Shown: one piece after another, positions 31,442 through 41,992 of the stretch | Position numbering within the stretch: position 1 is the first letter of the stretch | Layout of the letters: each line of letters opens with the position of its first letter | Source: JARBUG01 sp035628915 | GTDB lineage: Bacteria > Bacillota > Sulfobacillia > Symbiobacteriales > Symbiobacteriaceae | DNA length: 64,000 nt | Direction of reading: 5' to 3' | Assembly: GCA_035628915.1 (NCBI GenBank) | Contig: DASPIW010000009.1 | Span: 1-64,000 of the forward strand | Program-made: the position numbers and the translations under genes | Notes under the pieces: generated by a model | The model's input: the letters and a program-made list of their open reading frames with translations, nothing else | What the model was told of the DNA's origin: nothing | Databases searched by the model: none

Positions 31442-33087
31442 GCTCCATCACCTCCAAGGGGACGCACGCCGTACTGTGTCAGCGGCGCAGCAGCGCCGGG
31501 GTAACCCGCCCCGTCCAGCCGGACGAGGCCCAGCCCGGCATCGGCCGCGAGGATTCGCCGGAGCCGCTCGCCCATCCCCGCGGTGCCGTCGGCTACCACC
31601 GTCATGCCGGCGTGAATCGAATAACCGATGCCCACGCTGCCGCCGTGGCCCAGGCTGACCAGGGTGGCGCCGGCCGCGCAGTTCAGCATGGCATTCAGCA
31701 CCGGCCAGTCGGCAATGGCATCCGAGCCGTCGGGCATCCCTTCCGTTTCTCTGAAGGGCGAAGCCATGGCCCCAACATCCAAATGGTCGCGAGTGATCGC
31801 GATGGGCGCCGCCAGCTTGCCTGCCGCCACCGCATCATTGACCAGTTGACCGAAGCGGACCCGGGTCTCGTAGTCGAGCCAGCAGACCCGAGCCGGCAGC
31901 CCTTCGAACCACAGTTGCTCCCGGGCAAAGGTCAGCCAGCGGGTGGCGATCGGGTCTGCCGCCGCCGGCCCTTCCAGCAGCCACTGGTCCAGCTTGTAGA
32001 TATCTTCGGGGTCGCCCGACAGGGCCACCCAGCGGAACGGGCCACGCCCCTGGACCAGCAGGGGCCGGATGTAGGCCTGGACGAATCCCGGCATTTGCAG
32101 GGCTTCGGCCACGCCTTCGCGGGCCGCCTGCTCGCGCAGGTTGTTGCCATAGTCGAAGGCGATGGCGCCGTGGCGGGTCATATCGAGCATCGCCTGAACC
32201 TGCACTGCGATGGAGCGGGTTGCCCTTCGGATGTATCCCTGCGGGTCGCTCTCCCGCAGCCGGGCCGCCTCCTCTGCCGTCAGGCCCGCTGGCAGATAGC
32301 CGTGCAGGGGATCATGGGCGGCGGTCTGGTCGGTGACCACATCGGGGATGGCCCCCAGTCGGACGAGCTCCGGGTAGAGGTCGGCCGCGTTGCCGGCCAG
32401 CCCGATGGCCCGGGGCCGGCGGGCTGCCACCGCCTCCCGGACGGCGGCAACGGCGGTGCGCAGGTCCGGGGCGACCATGTCGAGCATGTTCTTGCGCAGC
32501 ATGTGCTGCAGGCTTGCTGCGTCCACCTCGGCGGCCAACATGACGCCGCCGTTCATCGTGACCGCCAGCGGCTGCGAGGCGCCCAGGGCGCCCAGACCGG
32601 CGGTCAGGACCCACCTGCCCGCCAGCGTGCCGCCGAAGTGGCGCCGGGCCAGTTCGGCAAACGTCTCGTAGGTGCCCTGCAGCAGACCCTGCGTGCCTAC
32701 GTAAGCCCAGCCGGCTGCCGTGTTCTGGCCGTACATGGTGAGCCCCTGCTTCTCCAGGGCCCAGAACTGCTGCCAGGTGGCCCAGTGCGGGACCAGCATG
32801 CCAGTGGACATGACAAGGCGGGGGGCGAGCGGATGCGTGGGGAAGACCGCCACGCCCCGCCCGGACTGGACTAACAGTGTCTCGTCATCGCCCAGTGCAA
32901 TCAGGGCCCGCCCCAGCGCATCGAGAGAAGTCCGGTCCCGCACCGCTTTCGCGGAGCCGTAGACCAGGAACTCTTCGGGCCGGTAGGCCACTTCCGTGTC
33001 CAGCGTGTTGAGCAGCAGCCGGAGAATCCCCTCCTGCTGCCAGCCCCGGCACGTGCGCTGTGGACCCCGGGGCGCCCGCCATTGCAT
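31438..33087 (-). CDS. Diverged urocanate hydratase paralogue
   Basis: A 549-residue member of the urocanase family, about half identical by eye to the adjacent hutU product. Retained are the NAD-binding region (TAGLGALGASQPLAVTMNGGVML), FDYGNNLREQA, VALSGDPEDIYKLD and GHGGSVGIGYSIHAGM. Changed are positions conserved in true UroH: WIGYGERDRIG becomes WLDYETRVRFG, IGSQGIVQG becomes VGTQGLLQG, and HHGGGVGIGYSQ becomes GHGGSVGIGYSI. A different substrate is likely, for example a methylated or sulfur-substituted urocanate; this is inference. It lies 14 bp after hutU. Confidence 0.82.
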   Translation of the reverse strand: MQWRAPRGPQRTCRGWQQEGILRLLLNTLDTEVAYRPEEFLVYGSAKAVRDRTSLDALGRALIALGDDETLLVQSGRGVAVFPTHPLAPRLVMSTGMLVPHWATWQQFWALEKQGLTMYGQNTAAGWAYVGTQGLLQGTYETFAELARRHFGGTLAGRWVLTAGLGALGASQPLAVTMNGGVMLAAEVDAASLQHMLRKNMLDMVAPDLRTAVAAVREAVAARRPRAIGLAGNAADLYPELVRLGAIPDVVTDQTAAHDPLHGYLPAGLTAEEAARLRESDPQGYIRRATRSIAVQVQAMLDMTRHGAIAFDYGNNLREQAAREGVAEALQMPGFVQAYIRPLLVQGRGPFRWVALSGDPEDIYKLDQWLLEGPAAADPIATRWLTFAREQLWFEGLPARVCWLDYETRVRFGQLVNDAVAAGKLAAPIAITRDHLDVGAMASPFRETEGMPDGSDAIADWPVLNAMLNCAAGATLVSLGHGGSVGIGYSIHAGMTVVADGTAGMGERLRRILAADAGLGLVRLDGAGYPGAAAPLTQYGVRPLGGDGA

Positions 33088-33101
33088 GATCGTTCAACCC
33101 C

Positions 33102-34754
<1,653 letters not shown>

Positions 34755-34782
34755 CTCTTTTCGACCCCTTACTATTGCGCTT

Positions 34783-35487
34783 TTAAATTCCGAGATACGC
34801 CTGCTTGACCCGCTCGTTGCCCTGCAGGTCGGCAGCGGTGCCTTCCATCGTAACGTGGCCGGTCTCAATGACGTACCCCCGGTCGGCGGCCTTCAGCGCC
34901 TTGCGGGCGTTCTGCTCCACCAGCAGAATCGTCAGGCCCTGCTTGTGCAGGTCGCCGATGATCTGGAACGCCTGCTGGACGGCGATGGGCATCAGGCCCA
35001 TGGAAACTTCGTCGATCAGCAGCAGGCGGGGCTCGCTCATCAGCGCCCGGCCAATGGCCAGCATTTGCTGCTCGCCGCCCGACATGGTCCGGCTCAGCTG
35101 CGTGCGCCGCTCGGCCAGCCGGGGGAAGAGCGAGTACATCCGCTCGATGTTTCGCTTGACCTGCGCCGCGTCGCGTTGGACGTAGGCGCCCAGCCGCAGG
35201 TTCTCCTCCACAGTCAGGTCACCGAAGACCCGGCGCCCTTCGGGCACGTAGCCGATGCCCATCCCCACCCGCAGGTGGGCGGGCAGCCCGGTGATATCGC
35301 GGTCCTCAAATGTGATCTTGCCGGCACCCGGCCTGACCAGGCCCATGATCGCCTTGATCGTCGTCGACTTGCCGGCGCCGTTGGCGCCAATCATCGAGAC
35401 CCATTCGCCTTTCCCGACCCGCAGTGACACGTTTTCGATGGCGCGGGCCTTGCCGTAATGGACGGTCAGCCCTTCAACTCTGAGCAC
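34783..35487 (-). CDS. livF: Branched-chain amino acid-type ABC transporter ATPase
   Basis: LivF-type nucleotide-binding subunit of 234 residues. Walker A is GANGAGKST, the Q-loop region is YVPEGRRVFGDLTVEENLRLGA, the signature is TMSGGEQQMLAIGRAL, and Walker B is LLLIDEVSMGL, with the H-loop in LLVEQN. The GTG start at 35487 has GGAGGTGG seven bases upstream and overlaps livG by 14 bp. It is the last transporter gene and is followed 28 bp later by hutU. Confidence 0.93.
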   Translation of the reverse strand: MLRVEGLTVHYGKARAIENVSLRVGKGEWVSMIGANGAGKSTTIKAIMGLVRPGAGKITFEDRDITGLPAHLRVGMGIGYVPEGRRVFGDLTVEENLRLGAYVQRDAAQVKRNIERMYSLFPRLAERRTQLSRTMSGGEQQMLAIGRALMSEPRLLLIDEVSMGLMPIAVQQAFQIIGDLHKQGLTILLVEQNARKALKAADRGYVIETGHVTMEGTAADLQGNERVKQAYLGI

Positions 35488-36247
35488 TGCCCGCCACCTC
35501 CTCGTCCTCGCGCCCCAGGTAGGCCTCAATCACGGCGGGATTGGCCTGGACCTCGGCCGGGGTGCCCTCGGCGATCTTCTTGCCGTAGCTCAGCACGAGC
35601 AAGCGCTGGCTGATCTGCATCGTCACGTGCAGGTTGTGCTCGATCAGCACGACCGTAATGCCATCCTGATGAACTCGGCGCACTAACTTCATGAACTCTT
35701 CCATTTCGGGCAGCGACAGGCCGGCGACAGGCTCGTCGAGCATCAGCAGCGTGGGTCTCAGGGCCAGGGCCCGGGCCAGTTCCAGCCGGCGCTGCAGGCC
35801 GAGGGACATCTCGCCCGCGCCCTGATCAGCAAACTGGATCAGGCCGACTTTTTCGAGCAGGTCATCCGCGCGCTGCCGGTCGGCAGCGGAGGGGCGCCCG
35901 CCCAGGGCCGAGAAGACCGAGGCATACTCCTTCTTACCGAGAGCCATGACCACGTTTTCACGGACGGTCATCGACTTGAAGACACGGCTGATCTGAAACG
36001 TGCGGCCCACGCCCAACTGGGCCACCGCGGACGGCCGCAGACCGTGAATGGGCCGGCCCTCGAAGAGCACTTCGCCGTAGGTCGGCGGGTAGACTCCGCA
36101 GATCACGTTAAACAGGGTCGTCTTGCCGGCGCCGTTCGGGCCGATGATCCCGAGAATCTCGCCCTGCTCGACGCTCATGTCGACGCCGTCCAGCGCTTTG
36201 AGGCCGGCGAAGTGGCGGGCCACGCCCTTACATTGCAGCAGAGGCAT
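35474..36247 (-). CDS. livG: Branched-chain amino acid-type ABC transporter ATPase
   Basis: LivG-type nucleotide-binding subunit of 257 residues. Walker A is GPNGAGKTT, the Q-loop is GVGRTFQISRVFKSMTVRENV, and Walker B is LLMLDEPVAGLS with H-loop VLIEHNLHV. The ABC signature is the variant GEMSLGLQRRLELARAL instead of LSGGQ-like, which is common in LivG. A strong GGGAGGGG site precedes the ATG. It lies three bases after livM. Confidence 0.93.
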   Translation of the reverse strand: MPLLQCKGVARHFAGLKALDGVDMSVEQGEILGIIGPNGAGKTTLFNVICGVYPPTYGEVLFEGRPIHGLRPSAVAQLGVGRTFQISRVFKSMTVRENVVMALGKKEYASVFSALGGRPSAADRQRADDLLEKVGLIQFADQGAGEMSLGLQRRLELARALALRPTLLMLDEPVAGLSLPEMEEFMKLVRRVHQDGITVVLIEHNLHVTMQISQRLLVLSYGKKIAEGTPAEVQANPAVIEAYLGREDEEVAGSAQS

Positions 36248-36250
36248 GAT

Positions 36251-37114
36251 CTACGCCCCTCCCTTCTTGCCAAGCAGCCGGGGCAGCTTGAGCCGGGTTA
36301 CGCCGAGCAGGCCGGTGGGCCTGAAGAGCATCATGAAGATCAGCAGGGCACCGTAGACCAGGTTCCGGTAGTCGGAGATGAACCGGAACAGCTCCGGCGC
36401 CACGCCGAGGATGATGGCGCCCGCCACCGCCCCCCGGATGGTGCCCAGGCCGCCGAAGACCGCCATGGTCAGCACCGTCATGGAGAAATGGAAGGCGAAG
36501 TCCGGCCCGGCAACGAAGCCCAGGTGCACGGCGTAGAGCGGTCCCGCCAGCCCGGCCAGGCCGCAGCCCGTTACGAAAGCCAGCAGCTTGAAGCGCCGGA
36601 TGTCGGCGCCCATCGCTTCGGCCGCCGCCTCATCGTCGCGCACCGACCGGAGGGCCATGCCGGCCCAGGAGCGTTCCAGGTGCCAGCTGATGAGGCCCGT
36701 CAGGACGGCAAGGGCGATGGTCAAGCCCAGCAGGACATACTTGTCCACGCCGGGCGGGGGGACCAGCCCGCCAACGCCCATGGCACCGCCGAACCAGGGG
36801 ACGTATTGGAAAACCGCCACCACCACGAAGCCGACGCCCATGGTGGTAATGGCCAGGAAGTCGTCGCGAACCCGCAGGCTGGCCGCGCCCACAATCAGGC
36901 CCACCAGGGCCGCCGTGGCGAAGGCCGCCGGGAAAGTCAGCCACCAGCTGACCTGCGCCTTGGTCATCAGCATCGCGGCCGTGTAGGCGCCCACGCCCAG
37001 AAAGGCCGCATGGCCCAGGGTGGGCTGCCCGGCGTAGCCGGTGATGATGTTGACGCTAAGCGTCAGGGTCACGTAGAGGGCCACCATGATGCCGACAACC
37101 ACGTAATAGTACAT
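36251..37114 (-). CDS. livM: Branched-chain amino acid-type ABC transporter permease LivM
   Basis: A 287-residue permease with eight to nine membrane segments. The LivM signature NIITGYAGQPTLGHAAFLGVGAYTAA appears near the N terminus. The cytoplasmic coupling loop is ALRSVRDDEAAAEAMGADIRRFKLLAF. MTVLTMAVFGGLGTIRGAVAGAIIL is also typical. It starts at ATG five bases after livH. Confidence 0.93.
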   Translation of the reverse strand: MYYYVVVGIMVALYVTLTLSVNIITGYAGQPTLGHAAFLGVGAYTAAMLMTKAQVSWWLTFPAAFATAALVGLIVGAASLRVRDDFLAITTMGVGFVVVAVFQYVPWFGGAMGVGGLVPPPGVDKYVLLGLTIALAVLTGLISWHLERSWAGMALRSVRDDEAAAEAMGADIRRFKLLAFVTGCGLAGLAGPLYAVHLGFVAGPDFAFHFSMTVLTMAVFGGLGTIRGAVAGAIILGVAPELFRFISDYRNLVYGALLIFMMLFRPTGLLGVTRLKLPRLLGKKGGA

Positions 37115-37118
37115 CGCC

Positions 37119-37985
37119 TCAGGCCCCCTTCCGCGCGAACAGGCCCTGGGGCCGGATCATAAGGATGATGATCAGCGCCACGAACGCGATGGCATCGCGC
37201 GGCAAGAGATAGCCGGCAAACGCGACGACCAGCGTCTCGGCGAGGCCGATGAGGAAGCCCGCCGCCACGGTGCCCAGGGGGTTGCCGAGCCCGCCCAGGA
37301 CCACAATCGCCAGCATTTTGTACGCTGGCACATCGCCCATGGTGGGAAAGACTTCGTTGTAGTGGTAGGCGACCAACAGGCCGGCCGCCGCCGCCAGGGC
37401 TGAGCCCAGGGCGAAGTTCATGGCCACGGAGCGGTTCAGGTCGATGCCCATGGCCTGGGCGATCTCCAGGTCGCCGGCCACCGCCCGCCAGGCCAGGCCA
37501 AGCCGGGTCTTGTTGATGATGTACCAGGTCAGCGCGAGCAGCAGGGCGGCCACGCCGAGAATCACGAGCTGGGTGCCTGTAATGGCGATGGGGCCCACGC
37601 GATACGGGGTCGGCTCCGCCAGCCCCTCCCGGAAGGGCAGGGTCTGGGCGCCGAAGGCGAGCCGGTAGGCGTCGCCCAGGAAGATGAAGAGGCCGATGCT
37701 GGCAATCAGCGGCACCAGGGGCGGCGTGCCCATCAGGGGCCGGTAGAGGAACCGCTGCGTGAGAAACCCCGCCGCGGCGCAGATCACCATAGCGGCCGTG
37801 AGCGCGACCACGAACTGGTGGGTCACGCCGTAAACCAGGAGCCCGGCATAGGCGCCCAGGGCATAAATGCCGGCGTGGGCCACGTGGAGCAGGCGGAGCA
37901 CGCCGTAGATCATCGTAAGCCCGAGGGCTACGAGGGCGTAAATGCCGCCCGTCACCACGCCGTTTACGATCTGCTGCCAAATCAT
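37119..37985 (-). CDS. livH: Branched-chain amino acid-type ABC transporter permease LivH
   Basis: A 288-residue permease with about eight membrane segments. It begins WQQIVNGVVTGGIYALVALGLTMIYGVLRLLHVAHAGIYALGAYAG, the LivH hallmark. Its coupling loop is AWRAVAGDLEIAQAMGIDLNRSVAMNF, and it ends AFVALIIILMIRPQGLF. The ATG at 37985 has GGAGGCAG upstream. A terminator-like hairpin (38022-38058) separates it from the binding-protein gene, which would reduce read-through into the membrane components. Confidence 0.93.
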   Translation of the reverse strand: MIWQQIVNGVVTGGIYALVALGLTMIYGVLRLLHVAHAGIYALGAYAGLLVYGVTHQFVVALTAAMVICAAAGFLTQRFLYRPLMGTPPLVPLIASIGLFIFLGDAYRLAFGAQTLPFREGLAEPTPYRVGPIAITGTQLVILGVAALLLALTWYIINKTRLGLAWRAVAGDLEIAQAMGIDLNRSVAMNFALGSALAAAAGLLVAYHYNEVFPTMGDVPAYKMLAIVVLGGLGNPLGTVAAGFLIGLAETLVVAFAGYLLPRDAIAFVALIIILMIRPQGLFARKGA

Positions 37986-38021
37986 GTCGACTGCCTCCAA
38001 TTCAGAGCGCTCGGGGGCAGA

Positions 38022-38058
38022 AACAACGGGGCCTGCCGTGCGGTCAGGCCCCGTTGTT
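38022..38058 (-). terminator. Attenuator hairpin between the binding protein gene and livH
   Basis: A perfect 14-bp inverted repeat (AACAACGGGGCCTG / CAGGCCCCGTTGTT) with a nine-base loop lies 33 bp after the binding-protein stop. Partial termination here would keep the lipoprotein in excess over the permease. Confidence 0.8.
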
Positions 38059-38090
38059 GCTATGAGTCGTCGGGTCAGCAAGTTCGGGGT

Positions 38091-39281
38091 TTAGTTGTAG
38101 ATTTCGGGGTTGTCCACCACGCCGTAGGAGTGGAAGCTGCCATCCTTGACGATCTGCAGCTGGACGGTCTTCATGACTTCGCCGCCTGCCGTGTAGCCCT
38201 TGATGGTGCCGGTAACGGCCTCGAAGCCCTTGGTGGCCCGGATGGCGTCGGCGATCTTCTCGGGGCTGTCGGTGCCGGCGGCCTTGATGGCGTTGGCCAG
38301 CACCCGGACGGCGTCGTAGGTGGAGGCGCCGACCATGTCGGGCTCGCTGCCGTACTCCTTCTTGAAGTTGGCCATGAAGTTGATCGCGACTTCGCGCTTG
38401 TCATCGCGGTTGAGGTTGGTGGTGATGATCAAACCTTCGGCGGAGGCGCCGGCGACCTTCAGGAACTGCTCGGTGGAGTCAAGGCCTTCGGTGCCGAGCA
38501 ACTGTGCGGTGATGCCCAGCGACTTGGCCTGCGGGACGAGCTTGGAGCCTTCGGCCGCGTAGGCGACGACGTAGATCAGATCGGGGTTCTTATCCTTGAC
38601 GCGGGTCAGGATGGGGCCGTACTCCTTTTCGCCGGCGGGGAACTTCTCCTCGGCGACGATGGTGGCGCCCAGCTTGGTCGCCCGGGCCTTGAACGAGTCG
38701 AGCAGGGTCTTGCCGAAGTCGTTGTCGATGTAGAGGATCGCGATGTTCTTCTTCTTCATGACGGCCACGGCAGCTTCAGCGCCGGCCTGGCCCTGGACGG
38801 TGCCGATGAAGGACTGGCGGAACATGAAGTTGCCGGCTTTGGTGATTTCGGGGTGGATGGCGTACGCGGTGATGGTGGGAATCTTGGCCGCCTGCAGGAC
38901 CGGTGCGACGGCGCGGGTCGGGCCGGTGTAGGAGGCCGAGATGGCTGCAGTGACCTTTTCACCGATCATCTTGTTGGCGATGTTGACGGCTTCCTTGGGG
39001 TCGAGGCGGTCGTCGAAGGAGAGCAGTTCGATGGACCGACCGTTGATGCCGCCGGCGGCGTTCAGTTCCTTGACGGCGAGATCAGCAGCCCGCTGGACCG
39101 ACTGGCCGTCGGCAGCGGCGGAGCCTGTCTTGGGAGCCATGAAGCCGATCTTGATCGGGTCCTTCTTGGGCGCTTCCTTGGCCGCTTCGCTGGGTGCAGC
39201 AGGTTTGGAGCCGGAGCAGGCGGTCAGGGCCAGCATGCTCAGGGCCAGGAGCGCACCGGTGACTTTGGAGGTCTTTTGCAC
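38091..39281 (-). CDS. Liv-type ABC transporter substrate-binding lipoprotein
   Basis: Periplasmic-binding-protein type I (LivJ family) of 396 residues. The signal peptide ends in lipobox LSMLALTACSGS; an Ala/Pro/Lys-rich linker follows, then DPIKIGFMAPKTGSAAADGQSVQRAADLAVKELNAAGGINGR, the classic start of the fold. The GTG at 39281 gives the proper signal peptide. Since the operon continues into two urocanate hydratases, the ligand may be urocanate, histidine or a related imidazole rather than a branched-chain amino acid; this is inferred from context. Confidence 0.9.
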   Translation of the reverse strand: MQKTSKVTGALLALSMLALTACSGSKPAAPSEAAKEAPKKDPIKIGFMAPKTGSAAADGQSVQRAADLAVKELNAAGGINGRSIELLSFDDRLDPKEAVNIANKMIGEKVTAAISASYTGPTRAVAPVLQAAKIPTITAYAIHPEITKAGNFMFRQSFIGTVQGQAGAEAAVAVMKKKNIAILYIDNDFGKTLLDSFKARATKLGATIVAEEKFPAGEKEYGPILTRVKDKNPDLIYVVAYAAEGSKLVPQAKSLGITAQLLGTEGLDSTEQFLKVAGASAEGLIITTNLNRDDKREVAINFMANFKKEYGSEPDMVGASTYDAVRVLANAIKAAGTDSPEKIADAIRATKGFEAVTGTIKGYTAGGEVMKTVQLQIVKDGSFHSYGVVDNPEIYN

Positions 39282-39502
39282 CGTTGTATCCCCCTCTATG
39301 GTTTGGTACGGACTGTTAAATTGTCCGGGTATGAAACATTTTCCTCGGCCTGATTTTGCTGCCGTATGCTCGAATCCTGCTGGCTTGGTCGGAATTAGCT
39401 TCATTGGGGAGTGGGGTAGCAGGAATGATTAGTTCTAAAGGAGGAATCGGGCTGCAATCATCGCTGTAGCCATCGCCGTTTTGACATGGCAGATCAATGA
39501 AT
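39282..39502. other. Upstream region of the liv-hut operon
   Basis: About 220 bp without a gene, less GC-rich than neighbouring DNA. It must contain the liv-hut promoter, but no convincing -35/-10 pair stood out. Confidence 0.4.
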
Positions 39503-39540
39503 CAGCGCCAGATGGCTTGTGCCTCTGGCGCTGGTGTTTT
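39503..39540. terminator. Terminator downstream of the MFS gene
   Basis: CAGCGCCAGA / TCTGGCGCTG with an 11-base loop; GTGTTTT follows on the plus strand. It abuts the stop codon of the minus-strand MFS gene. Confidence 0.65.
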
Positions 39541-40784
39541 CATGACGTATGCTGTTTCAGTACGGTATCGTGCTCAAGCGCCAGACGGCGGGTGCGCTCC
39601 CGCTCGGCCATGGCGTACAGCCCACCGGCGCCCAGGACGAGGATCCCGGCGCCGGTCATGGCCCACCGGCCGCCGAAGGCCTGGAGTACGGCTGTGCCAA
39701 TCACCGGGGCGACAACGCCGCCCAGCGCCCGGTCCAGCGCCGCGGCGCCCACGTAGCGGGCCCGGAGGCTGCCCGGCGCAATATCGGTGACGTAGGTGGT
39801 ATTCGGCACAGCGAGGATGATCTCTCCCAGCGTCCAGACCACCGTGGCAGCGTGCACCTGCAGACCGGTGCCGGCCCAGGCAAAGAGCAGATACCCGGCG
39901 GCGAAGGTGCCGCAACCGGCGACTGAGGCCGCCATCATGGGCATTCGTTTGAAGACCGCGGTAATCGGGATCTGAAGCAGAACTACCAGGATGCCGTTCA
40001 GCGTCCAGACTAACCCGTACACCGTCTCATAGTCGGGCAGCCACGCAGCGAGGTGGAGCACCAGCGACGAGTGGATTTGCCCGTAAGCGATCTGGCTCAA
40101 CACCCCGCCGGCCACGAATACCAGGAGCGCCCTGTCGGCAAAGATGGTCGCCCAGCTTTCAAACGTCTGCCGCAGGCGGCCGCCTGCCGGCGGCGGCACC
40201 CGGTCGATGGCATAGGTCTCGGGCAGCCAGAAGTAGAAGGCGGCGCCTACAATCGCAGAACTGATCGCCGCCAGGGTGAAGATCAGCTGCTGGGCGCCGA
40301 CGCCCAGAACCGAACCGAGCAGGGGGCCCAGGCCCACGCCCAGGTTGGAAGCGACACGGCTCAAGCTGAAAGCCTCGGTCCGCCGGTCAAGCGGGGTGGC
40401 GTCCGCTATGGCGGCCGTGTAGGCCGGGTTGAACAGGGCATTCACCAGGCCGTTGCCGAACCAGAGGGCGGCTAGCTGCCAGACGGTGTGCGAGAAGGCG
40501 AAGCCAAGGAAGACAAAGACCCGCAACCCCATGGCGAACAGGATGACGGGGCGCCGGCCCCGGCGGTCGGACCACTGCCCGCCGACAAGATTGCCGAGCA
40601 GTTGGGCGACCGGGTTCAGCGCCAGCACCAGTCCGACGGTGACGTCGGAGCCGCCGGCGTTCTTCACGAACAGCGACATGAACGGGATGGCCATCCAGAG
40701 CGTGGTCATATCGACCAGCCGGCCAAGGGCGAGGAGCCAGACCGTGGGACTGCAGCGAGCATAGATGTTGCGCAGATATTGCAT
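39540..40784 (-). CDS. MFS transporter
   Basis: Major facilitator of 414 residues with about twelve membrane segments. The loop 2-3 motif A is GGQWSDRRGRRPVILFAMGL. The central loop is short and ends PPPAGGRLRQTFESW. It looks like a drug:H+ antiporter-type exporter, but the substrate is unknown. The ATG follows GAAGGTTGG. It is the last gene of a three-gene minus-strand run after two PLP enzymes, so it may export a product of sulfur amino acid metabolism. Confidence 0.85.
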   Translation of the reverse strand: MQYLRNIYARCSPTVWLLALGRLVDMTTLWMAIPFMSLFVKNAGGSDVTVGLVLALNPVAQLLGNLVGGQWSDRRGRRPVILFAMGLRVFVFLGFAFSHTVWQLAALWFGNGLVNALFNPAYTAAIADATPLDRRTEAFSLSRVASNLGVGLGPLLGSVLGVGAQQLIFTLAAISSAIVGAAFYFWLPETYAIDRVPPPAGGRLRQTFESWATIFADRALLVFVAGGVLSQIAYGQIHSSLVLHLAAWLPDYETVYGLVWTLNGILVVLLQIPITAVFKRMPMMAASVAGCGTFAAGYLLFAWAGTGLQVHAATVVWTLGEIILAVPNTTYVTDIAPGSLRARYVGAAALDRALGGVVAPVIGTAVLQAFGGRWAMTGAGILVLGAGGLYAMAERERTRRLALEHDTVLKQHTS

Positions 40785-40831
40785 GATGAACCAACCTTCT
40801 TTGGGCGGTGCCGGTGCGGCGGTGAATCCGC

Positions 40832-41989
40832 CTAGCCGCCGCTGAGGGCGGCGGCAAAGTCGGCGATGATGTCAGCCTCCGCCTCCACGCCGACGGAGGC
40901 GCGGATCAGGCCCTCGGTGATGCCCAGGGCTTCCCGCTGGGGGGCGGACATGGCCCGGTGGCTGGTCAGCACCGGGTGCGAGACCGTAGTGGTCACGTCG
41001 CCCAGCGACGGCACGAACTCCGCCAGCTGTAACCCCCGAATCACCCGATTCGCCCCGGCCAGGCCGCCCCTGACGATGAAGCTTAGCATGGCGCCTGCTC
41101 CATTGGGCAACAGGGCATGGCCCTGCAGGCCCGGGTAGTGAACCCGTTCGACCGCCGGGTGCCGGGCCAGGAATTGCGCCAGGGCGAGGGCGTTGGCGCA
41201 CTGCCGCTCGACCCGCAAGTGCAGCGTCTTGATGCCCCGGAGCGTCAACCAGGCTGCGAACGGGTCGAGCATGGCGCCGTTCAGGACCAAAGTGCGCCGT
41301 ACGGCATCCATGACCGCTTTCGGGCCCGCGGCAACGCCGGCCATCAAGTCGCTGTGGCCGCCCAGGAACTTGGTCGCGCTGGAGATGACCACATCCGCCC
41401 CGTGTTCCAGGGGGCGCATCACGAACGGCGAAGCAAACGTGTTGTCGACCACCAGCTTCACGCCGTGGCGCCGGCAGATGGCAGCCAGGCCAGGCAGGTC
41501 GGCCACTTGCACGGTCGGATTGGAGATGGACTCGGCGTACAGGATCTTCGTTTCCGGGCGCATTGCCGCTTCCACGGCAGCCAGGTCCGAAGCGTCCACG
41601 TAGGTCCGCTGGATCTGATACCGGGAAAGCTCCTGCTCAAAGAGGGCGAAAGTCGCCCCGTAAATATCCCGGCTGATGACCGCATGGGCGCCCGGCTCCA
41701 GCATGGCAAAGAGCACGGCAAAGATGGCGCCCATCCCCGTGGCGGCGGAGACGGCTGCCTCGCCACCTTCCAGTTCGGCATACGCCGCTTCCAGCGCTTC
41801 GGCGTTGGGCTGGCCGTTGCGGGCGTACAGGTAGGCCTTGGTCTTGCCCGACTGCACGGCCTCCACCAGATCCAGGTCGGGGAAGGCATAGACGGACGTC
41901 TGGTAAATCGGCATGGCCACGGGACGGGTGAGCGACGGCACAACCTGCCTGCCCGCGTGGGCGGCCCGGGTTCCAATTTCCTTCTTCAT
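40832..41989 (-). CDS. Cys/Met metabolism PLP-dependent enzyme (gamma-synthase/gamma-lyase family)
   Basis: A 385-residue enzyme of the MetB/MetC/methionine gamma-lyase family. Seen are PIYQTSVYAF, the conserved Tyr/Arg in YLYARNGQPNAEALEAAYAELEGGEAA, the PLP-stacking ISRDIYGATFALF, LYAESISNPTVQVADLPGLA, VVDNTFASPFVMRPLEHGADVVISSATKFLGGHSDLMAG with the Schiff-base Lys, and the C-terminal SLGDVTTTVSHP. Which reaction (gamma-lyase, beta-lyase or gamma-synthase) cannot be decided from sequence. It lies three bases after the class V aminotransferase gene. Confidence 0.88.
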   Translation of the reverse strand: MKKEIGTRAAHAGRQVVPSLTRPVAMPIYQTSVYAFPDLDLVEAVQSGKTKAYLYARNGQPNAEALEAAYAELEGGEAAVSAATGMGAIFAVLFAMLEPGAHAVISRDIYGATFALFEQELSRYQIQRTYVDASDLAAVEAAMRPETKILYAESISNPTVQVADLPGLAAICRRHGVKLVVDNTFASPFVMRPLEHGADVVISSATKFLGGHSDLMAGVAAGPKAVMDAVRRTLVLNGAMLDPFAAWLTLRGIKTLHLRVERQCANALALAQFLARHPAVERVHYPGLQGHALLPNGAGAMLSFIVRGGLAGANRVIRGLQLAEFVPSLGDVTTTVSHPVLTSHRAMSAPQREALGITEGLIRASVGVEAEADIIADFAAALSGG

Positions 41990-41992
41990 CTG

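Noticed and set aside
29807..31504. 565-residue plus-strand ORF
   Set aside because: It crosses repeat copy B and the terminator and is antisense to the AraC-type regulator; no domain is visible.
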